A model generated the notes under the pieces. The model searched no databases. It was given only the letters and a program-made list of their open reading frames with translations, and was not told where the DNA came from. From Conus ventricosus (Eukaryota; Mollusca; Gastropoda; Neogastropoda; Conidae), in contig CM031622.1 in assembly GCA_018398815.1 (NCBI GenBank), positions 17,412,891 to 17,476,890 on the forward strand: a DNA stretch of 64,000 bases, written 5' to 3'. Made by a program: the position numbers and the translations under genes. Below, in pieces: positions 57,677 to 64,000 of this stretch (position 1 is its first letter; each line of letters opens with the position of its first letter).

Positions 57677-58890
57677 ATCCAGTAAAAGTTAAAAATACAA
57701 CGAGGGCTGTCTTTTCGCTAGTGTGACTGTCAGTGTGAGGTAGATCAAACAGATGGAGTACTTTCTGGGCTGCTTTCTGGCTGTGGGGCGCTTTCTGGCT
57801 GTGGAACGCTTATAACTGGATCGCTTTCTTCAGGGCTAGGTACTTTTTTTAAAATGGATGGGGCGGGGTCTTGTGTTTAAGCTTTGATTGTGCCCTAAGT
57901 TTTGGTCGTCTCCAGCTATAAGGATTTCATTGTTATAATTCTGTATCATACCAATCTGTAGTCTAAGGTCAGAGGGTAGCATGTATAATCCATGGCCTAC
58001 AACAAAGTCAACCTTTGACCTAGCATGTGCAAGAACGTCTTGATACCTTTTGTATGCTTGCAGGCAAATCAACAGCTAAATTAGCTAGAAATTGTTTTCT
58101 AGCATCAAAGCCTGTAGACTGATCAACTATGCTAGACTTGGTCTGTGCTTGTGCTCCTAATAGACACCAAACGTACGTCTGTATGGAGTCATTAAGCCTT
58201 TGCACTCCTGGCAGTTGTTAGGCCTTCACTTTTATCTAAGATAAATGTTGCCCAAGCATTAGGGTGGTTTTTGTTCAAAGGATCCTAATCGAACTTGTGC
58301 GTTTGGTTGGAAAGAGGTGTGGCCGGGGCCAGTAGTATAAGTATATTCTCTTTTTGCACCCCACAAATACAATGTGCCTAACCATGATTGCGGTCTAACT
58401 TTTGTCTAAAGTCAGTTGAAGGATTTAATGTTTAAATTCGTTGCAGATTCTTTCATATGCATTATTGTCCATTGGACTTTTAAATGGATTAAATGCATTG
58501 TCGTTAGGGAGGACTACTTATAGTTCAGTTAGTATTCGCCTGTACTGGTAATAAACATGAAAGTTATATACTGACCTTACTAAAGATTAGGGTGGTTTAA
58601 ATGGTTTGCATATGAAACGCCGCAGCCCGTGGTTGCGCAGTAAATAGCAAAATTTAACTGATTCTGGAAAAAAAGCCATAGGGCAAGATGACCATGCAGA
58701 TGGTACTCTATCATTCTTTATTGGGGGGTTTAAATATTTAGTGAGTGGGTTTACAAGTCTAACGTGGAAGCCATTATATTCATCTACTGCAATGGTTAGA
58801 TTGCTGAAGTCTAGAGATTTGGGGTTATAAAACGCTCCTACATTGTAAGTGGCGCTTTCGTTATATTTAAAAGGTTCCGTTTTTAAATTA
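57660..58890 (-). pseudogene. Element A conserved virion-type protein with C-terminal anchor
   Basis: Conserved blocks FQNQLNFAIYCATTGCGVSY, LNDSIQTYVWCLLGAQAQTK, RYQDVLAHARSKVDFVVGHG, LYMLPSDLRLQIGMIQNYNN, and a hydrophobic C terminus that overlaps the neighbouring gene's end. Many shifts in 58080-58700. Start near 58890 is uncertain because no clear ATG is in frame. Orthologue of B's 41654-42866. Confidence 0.6.
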
Positions 58891-58913
58891 GTTTTTTAAA
58901 TAGTTATAAAAGG

Positions 58914-59611
58914 ATGTACATCTATATAACCAAGCAAAACGAGCGTGTGTTCTTAACGTATCCAATTGTCAACTGGCGCGGGAGTTGTAAAATTGCCCTT
59001 AAAGAAATTGGCTTTAAAGTTATGTGGGGTAACATATCTGAAGAAGCTCAAAATAACTGGATCAATATTGTAACGAGGCGGGCAATCAAATAACTCATGT
59101 GCAAATACCTGATGGTTACTACAAACTTTTGTTCTTTAAAAGAAGTACTTAGCGAATATGGCATATTGTTGAAAATTAACGAAGCAAACCTCAGAATTAC
59201 TATACATTTCCTGCTAGAAGAAAGAAGAGAGTATACATTCCCTAGAGGCCTTGCTCAAATTTTTAGGCTTTCAAAGTAGTGACAGAGCTTATAGATTTAG
59301 TACAAGAGAAGATGTTTATTAAATTTGAAGGTAATAAACCTTCTGATTTTCTTGTAAACCCAATGTTGTATGTTCATTTACAACAGTTAAGAACAGATAC
59401 TAATTTGTTTGATGGTTATCCATCTACAGTTCTAAAGGTTTTGCCATCAACTAGGGCGGGGTTTTGCGATTATCGATTAATCTCAGTTGGAAAAAACAGT
59501 GAATTTAAAGAATTAATTAATGGGGCTATAAATTCATTAGATGTTAAAATAACTAATCAAGACGGAAAGCCAGTTGTTTGTTCTGATTTATTGATTTGGG
59601 GTTGGAAGTAG
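58914..59611 (+). pseudogene. Element A penton/minor-capsid-like protein (tentative)
   Basis: MYIYITKQNERVFLTYPIVN start, ALKEIGFKVMWGNISEEAQN, then IPDGYYKLL followed by a shift. After that come VNPMLYVHLQQLRTDTNLFD and GYPSTVLKVLPSTRAGFCDY. Orthologue of B's 42884-43583, including the paired LYVHLxxLxTDxNLxDGxPSTVL block. Shifts near 59075, 59125 and 59275. It is the last gene before the right TIR. Confidence 0.5.
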
Positions 59612-59651
59612 ATGAGCGGGCTGGAAACCATTAGATTTTTATATTATAGGG

Positions 59652-59666
59652 AGAGAATGTAAATAT
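59652..59666. repeat. Extra copy of element A terminal motif
   Basis: AGAGAATGTAAATAT, identical to the outermost bases of the element, lies just inside the inner edge of the right TIR. It is within a small inverted structure with GAGAGAA/TTTCTCTC arms (about 59651-59679). Confidence 0.8.
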
Positions 59667-59670
59667 GTTT

Positions 59671-61074
59671 ATTTCTCTCGTTTTTTGCAAGAATTAGAAG
59701 AAGTTATATATATATGTGCGTGGTGGGCAGTTTAATTAACTAGGTCAATCAGCTGCAGGTCGTTTTGACCTGGATTACTGTAGTGCTTTGAAGGGCAAAA
59801 CGTGAGCGGGCGTGCGTGCGTGGGGTATAGGACGTGCGTGCGTGGGGTGGGGTGGGGGTGGGGGGTAGGGACGTGCGTGCGTGGAGGTGGGGGCGTGCGT
59901 GCGTGGGGTGGGGGTGTGCGTGCGTGGGGTGGTGTGGGGTAGGGACGTGCGTGGGGTGGGGGGTGTGAGTGGGTAGGGGTGGGGTTGGGTTGGGTATGTG
60001 CAGGAGTTACCTCCATTAGTATTATTTTTAGCCCTGTTGAGGGCCTTTCTAGGTCGTTTGCCCCGCCGATTGGCAAGTGACACAGTTCTGGAGTATTTTT
60101 AGCCTTAGGCGGTGCCAGGTCACGTGACTGCTAGCGACAGCAGGCGCCGCTCCATAGAGCTGCTGGATCAATAACCGGCGCTGTCTCTCTGTCTTTCTGT
60201 CGTCGTCGGTTAGTATTGATTTTTTCACAGCGCTGCTTTGCCAGAACTCACTAAAGCCAACGTCGCTTTGCATAAATTTTTTAAAAAGAGCCTTCTTTTA
60301 TAATACAGCTGTGGATCGAGCCAATGACCTAAAAGCAAAGATTGCCGAAGAGTTTTACAATTTTCAGCTTTGATCTCAGAACCGACCTTCAGTAAACAGG
60401 CGTAATTTCAGCCATGTTTTTCAGCTTTCATAAAAAGAACCTTCGTCGATCGGTTCATAATCAAATTTCTCTACAAAACAATCACGTAAAAAATCATCCC
60501 GTTCACTTACTGTCATTTCACGTTTCCTTTGCTTCGTTCCTAAAAGATTAGACTCTCTCTTTAACCGGGTTGAGAACGAAGCAATGGCCTCGTTAACACG
60601 TCCGCACTCCTCGACGTCTCAACAGCAAAAGGCCGACGTAGCTGAGGTTTCGCTAGTTCCGGGCAACAATGACGTCATACCTACTGCCGATTGGGTGGTT
60701 GCGCACACGTGACAGCTCAGCTAATTAATAATGTAGACGGTGGGCCTCATGCACAACAGACTGTGCACGCAATATTGATTAGATCGAGCCGGTGTTTAGA
60801 CTGTTAAGCCATAAAAACATTAGTTTATTTTGTGTGTTTGGAGAGAATGTAAATATGTTCGTTCACGATCACCAAATCCTATTCTGCGCGGAAACCCCCG
60901 TTTTAATGTGCTAATTAGGTCGATTTTAGAGGTTTTTGCCATGTTAATTTTTTTGTGAAACAGGTGTTAATTTTGGCTAAAATTAATATGTGATGGACGC
61001 GATTTGTATGTGAAAAGGGGGGTTTTCGTGCAAAATAAGATGGGTGGTCTTGAACCTGTATATTTACATTCTCT
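59671..61074. repeat. Element A right terminal inverted repeat
   Basis: Reverse complement of 25665-27064. It carries the mirrored motif at 60842-60856 and the outer motif at 61060-61074, followed by GTGCT (61075-61079). Confidence 0.95.
60145..60522 (-). pseudogene. TIR-embedded small gene (right copy)
   Basis: Minus-strand copy of 26224-26600, including the MTVSELDDFLRDC start, the same stop near its middle and the GHWLDPQLYYKRRL segment. It differs near the end (a short indel around 60185-60200 changes the last codons). Family unknown. Confidence 0.45.
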
Positions 61075-61079
61075 GTGCT
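61075..61079. repeat. Target-site duplication of element A, right
   Basis: GTGCT, matching 25660-25664. Confidence 0.75.
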
Positions 61080-61295
61080 TGATCTTTAAGAGTTACAGAT
61101 TGGCGGAGGAACATCTCAGTGCAGAGATCTGCATTTAGAACTCATTATAGGAAAGAAGGATTGATACACAAACAAATAAATCGTAAATTAAATGTAGGAT
61201 GAAACTCCAAAAGAACCAGACAGTATGTGGTCTTCAAAGACGAAATCCCTCGCCCCTCCTCTCCGCCAAACATGGTTTAGCTCTTAACTCCTTAC

Positions 61296-61383
61296 ATTCC
61301 AACGGCGCTGAGCCAGAACAGGGTCATGACTCCTAGAGTCACTTCGGCTGTCGCCGTTTTCTTTCCGTTGTCTGGAATCGAAA
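61296..61383 (-). CDS. Possible additional cadherin exon
   Basis: The minus strand has an acceptor-like GGCAG and a GTAAGG donor. It would encode PDNGKKTATAEVTLGV, similar to the DSGGKSATAEVEVTV segment in exon 7075-7395, followed by a hydrophobic run (MTLFWLSAVG). Splice phases do not fit between exons 62619-62750 and 25515-25646 as read. It may be an alternative exon, a degenerate one or affected by an indel. Confidence 0.35.
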
Positions 61384-61668
61384 CTGCCTTCCGGAATAGT
61401 AGGGTGATAAAAGTCAAGTAACATTGTTATGGAAGTGTCATCCATTTTACCTGACACATGTTGTAAGTTGGTAAATTTAGGTCAATGAAGTAAACTTTCG
61501 TTCCAACTCGGCACTCGGCCAGATCAGTTAGAACTCTTGGAACTCAGCTGCTTCTTCCGACACCTGGGCTTTGGTCCTGCGAACATCTGAGAGCGGTGTC
61601 ATAGGATCATACTCTTCATCTAATACGTCAATGCCGACCATGATGCATTAAGTGTTAAATTGTGTTGT

Positions 61669-61735
<67 letters not shown>

Positions 61736-62618
61736 TGCCTGTCCACTGCTTAAAATCGTTGAACAGAACAAAGTACATTAACTAAATAGATTTAATTTGT
61801 CTTATGCTGCTTGTCATCTTACAATTTGGTGTGTGAACCGGAACTAAAGTATTGTGTCACAAGGAGAAAGATAATTCGTTTCTTATTATTCTGCACATCT
61901 TCACATGATTGGAAGGGAAGTTAATAACCCGCACATACTGTTCTACTTTTAGTTTATATCCGCATGTTTTGACAAGAAATAAGATTAAGTCCAGTCCACC
62001 CATTTATATTTATGAATCAGCTAAAAATGTAAGACATTTACATGTCGCTGTAAGCCTACCTTTGTGTTTCAAGTCAGTTGTTAATTTTGAATGCTCCTTT
62101 ATTTGAATATAATTATTGATGACAAGAAAAAAATGTGCTCATTGTTTCGATGATCAAGTATATTACTAGCCCCTCCCACAAGGCGTTTAGGCTTTCAAAC
62201 CAGAATAAACATTCACACTATTAGTCTTCGTTGAAGGTGAGTGTAAGCTCTCCACTTACAGAAAGTGTCCATTTTGGCTGTTGTAACACAATACACAGTT
62301 TTCATTCATGATTCGGACCTCGTGATGTTATTTCTTTCCACTGATTGGTTGTTTTCACGAATAAATCCCATATTTGGTTATTATGTCCGCCAGACAGCAA
62401 CCAAAGAGGTCAAAGGTTGGCTTGAGGGAGGTGTGAAGACAGAAGTGTTGGCGGGCGCGCGCAGACCTCTCTTCTCCCTATCCAGACACCACCACCACCT
62501 CTACCCTCCCAGACACACCACCTATACCAGCGTTATTACCATCTCTCCTCTCCCTAACTCATGATCACACACACACACAACACACACTATGACCTCAAAC
62601 TCAGTTCTAAATCCTTAC
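61384..62618. other. Intron with a (GT)n tract; possible exon-like frame
   Basis: On the minus strand 61640-61440 an open stretch (GIDVLDEEYDPMTPLSDVRR, then, after a one-base shift, GTKVYFIDLNLPTYNMC) ends at a GTAAAA donor-like site. Without a convincing acceptor I do not call it. A (GT)n run lies at 61672-61734. The rest shows no gene. Confidence 0.35.
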
Positions 62619-62750
62619 GGTCCACCGAAAAATCCGCGGAAACAGAAGTGGCGGTGCAGGTCACCGTGTCACCTTCCGGGTCAGTGGCGGCCACCGTGTG
62701 CAGAACTGTCCGAGCCAGATATTCCTGATCCACGTCCACCGTCACCGTCT
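62619..62750 (-). CDS. Cadherin-repeat exon upstream of the Polinton
   Basis: 132-bp minus-strand exon, acceptor TTGGCAG and donor GTAAGG (62613-62618). It encodes VDQEYLARTVLHTVAATDPE, then GDTVTCTATSVSADFSVD, the early strands and A-x-D-x-(D/E)-G calcium-site motif of a cadherin repeat. Entry and exit phases equal those of exon 25515-25646, so the two splice in frame across the 36-kb Polinton-bearing intron. Confidence 0.8.
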
Positions 62751-62899
62751 CTGCCAATCAGCCATGCATTCATGTACGGCCCGATTTTCAACTTTTAAAA
62801 TGGAAACATCCGCCTCCCCCTCCTTGGCCTTTCTCTTTACCAACTGTTTTTCAACCTTGATACTAGAAATAAATATAATTCATAAGTGAACAGAGATCT

Positions 62900-62990
62900 A
62901 ATAATAATAATGTATAGATTTTATATAGCGCAATTCTTGGGATCAACTCATTGCGCTCAACACACACTCAAACACTCGCACTAACATGTG

Positions 62991-63050
<60 letters not shown>

Positions 63051-64000
63051 ACACACACACCGACACAGGCGCACTTATCAAGTTCATCGGTTCAAGCGTA
63101 AACAATACAGTTTTGCATGCAGTACATATAAAGTCAGGTCAGAATAATAGACACAGCATTAATGGTTGAAGAAGGCTTTCCTAAAGAAGTATGTTTTTAA
63201 CTCTGACTTGAATTTAGATAATGTAGGCAGGTCACGTAAGCTGTCAGGAAGAGAATTCCAAAGAGTGGGCGCACTAAAGCTAAATGCTCTCTCACCGACT
63301 GTCTTCAACGAGCGCCTAGGAATTTTCAGAAGTTTTTGAGAAGATGATCGAAGAGACCGAGAAGTTTGATAGGTGGACAGAGAAGCAGAAAGATACTGTG
63401 GGAGTGTCCCATCAAAGTAACGATAGGCAAAGACTGCAATTTTGAACTGCCATCGATATTTGATGGGAAGCCAGTGGAGTTCACGCAACAAAGGTGTAAT
63501 ATGCTCGTTTTTACGCTTTTTAAGCACAAGCCGAGCTGCACAGTTCTGCACCCTTTGTAATCGTGCAAGCTGTTCTGAAGGAAGTCCTGCTAACACAGAG
63601 TTACAGTAGTCTACTCGGGACATTACCATGGCGGTGATAAGTCTGATTGTTGCCTGTGTGGAGAGGTAAGACCGGATAGAAGCAATACGTCGCAGTTCCA
63701 AGAAGCATGCACGACAAACATTCGATATTTGGTTCTGCATAGAGAGCGTTTGATCAATGCTGACACCTAAATATTTCACTGACTCTTTGAATGGTAAAAC
63801 AACACCATCAATTTCTGCCGACTCAGCTTTAACCATCTTGACACGAGAGGAGGTACCAACAGCCATGATCTCGGTTTTGTCACTATTCAGCTTGAGTTTG
63901 TTGCTGGTCATCCAGACTTTTACGTCCTAAAACATGCGGTAATATCTGATTGAGCACCTTGAAAATCGCTGGTGTTGCGCTCTTGGAGAGTTCAGTGTCA
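62900..64000 (-). mobile_element. LINE (non-LTR retrotransposon) 3' end
   Basis: Contains the C-terminal part of a reverse transcriptase on the minus strand plus a 3' UTR with a (CA)n tract (62996-63050). It ends in GCGCTATATAAAATC and (ATT)n near 62905-62935. LINEs copy RNA back into DNA at a nick. The sense tail resembles the tails of the SINEs at 18599 and 23805. The element continues beyond the window's right edge. Confidence 0.85.
63159..63911 (-). CDS. LINE reverse transcriptase, C-terminal fragment
   Basis: 250 residues, open. It begins MTSNKLKLNSDKTEIMAVG and continues VKYLGVSIDQTLSMQNQI, SRVDYCNSVLAGLPSEQLAR, HWLPIKYRWQFKIAVFAY, and GERAFSFSAPTLWNSLPDSL before the stop. These are the thumb and post-palm landmarks of jockey/CR1-like LINEs. 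The catalytic FADD box would lie upstream, outside the window. A shift or stop near 63925-63935 separates it from the preceding in-family residues (GAQSDITACF), so this copy is damaged or misread there. Confidence 0.85.
   Translation of the reverse strand: MTSNKLKLNSDKTEIMAVGTSSRVKMVKAESAEIDGVVLPFKESVKYLGVSIDQTLSMQNQISNVCRACFLELRRIASIRSYLSTQATIRLITAMVMSRVDYCNSVLAGLPSEQLARLQRVQNCAARLVLKKRKNEHITPLLRELHWLPIKYRWQFKIAVFAYRYFDGTLPQYLSASLSTYQTSRSLRSSSQKLLKIPRRSLKTVGERAFSFSAPTLWNSLPDSLRDLPTLSKFKSELKTYFFRKAFFNH

Larger units (their letters stand above)
25665..61074. mobile_element. Element A: Polinton/Maverick with nested element B
   Basis: A 35.4-kb interval bounded by 1.40-kb inverted repeats starting AGAGAATGTAAATATA and a 5-bp target duplication. 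Removing nested element B (15.8 kb) and a 2.95-kb tandem duplication leaves about 16.6 kb, a normal Polinton size. Polintons are large self-synthesising DNA transposons that share polymerase, integrase, ATPase, protease and capsid genes with virus-like elements. A carries polymerase, integrase, ATPase, a capsid-like protein and about nine conserved accessory genes. No cysteine protease was recognised. It lies in an intron of the cadherin gene. The polymerase is split by B, and many other genes carry indels, so this copy is not expected to be autonomous. Confidence 0.93.

Noticed and set aside
25665..61074. An adenovirus or retrovirus integration
   Set aside because: Integrase, protein-primed polymerase, ATPase and capsid-like genes between long inverted repeats with a short target duplication fit Polintons. 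There is no reverse transcriptase and no LTR.
61428..61640. A cadherin-gene exon containing GIDVLDEEYDPMTPL
   Set aside because: A donor-like GTAAAA is present but no acceptor was found, and the frame needs a one-base change.

Overview
The window is animal genomic DNA. It has multi-exon coding with canonical GT/AG splice sites, very dense micro- and minisatellites, a tRNA-derived SINE, a LINE 3' end and a Tc1-like transposon. The repeat mix suits a lophotrochozoan, most likely a mollusc, but nothing here fixes the species. Frequent one-base indels, many in homopolymers, break otherwise good reading frames in host exons and mobile-element genes alike. Part of the 'pseudogene' appearance is therefore probably uncorrected long-read error.

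Host gene. A cadherin-repeat gene runs on the minus strand. Five exons (62619-62750, 25515-25646, 13724-13894, 9914-10104, 7075-7395) have matching splice phases and end or start at cadherin landmarks such as DVNDNDPVF, NVNDAP and NRPPEF. A weaker extra exon may lie at 61296-61383. The introns hold most of the remaining sequence: a foldback repeat with a hammerhead-like core (1-1358), minisatellites of 32, 27, 29, 55, 38/47, 60 and 23/36 bp, runs of (CA)n, (CT)n, (TA)n and poly-C, a decayed Tc1-like element (15465-16953), a SINE (18599-19080) with a truncated reverse copy (23805-24187), and a LINE 3' end (62900-64000).

Main feature. 25665-61074 is a Polinton/Maverick-type virus-like DNA transposon (element A) with 1.4-kb terminal inverted repeats (TIRs) and a 5-bp target duplication. 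A second, related Polinton (element B, 29407-45210) is nested inside it. B sits in A's protein-primed DNA polymerase gene and is flanked by a perfect 6-bp duplication, CTCTGC. A's insertion point is only 16 nt upstream of a cadherin splice acceptor. Each element carries a B-family polymerase, a retrovirus-type integrase with a C-terminal chromo/SH3-like tail, a packaging ATPase, a capsid-like protein and the same set of small membrane, coiled-coil and conserved proteins, in different gene orders. A 2.95-kb tandem duplication (44904-47850 / 47863-50835) spans the right A/B junction and may be an assembly artefact.

How the parts would work together (family knowledge plus inference): polymerase and terminal protein copy the linear element, the ATPase and capsid-like proteins would package it, and the integrase inserts it with a short target duplication. 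Both copies look inactive: A's polymerase is split by B, and B's polymerase has an in-frame stop and frameshifts. Notable structures are B's termini, which fold into long hairpins; A's terminal motif, mirrored 232 bp inside each end; a gene carried inside A's TIRs; and a minisatellite that has amplified a cadherin exon's splice donor about two dozen times.
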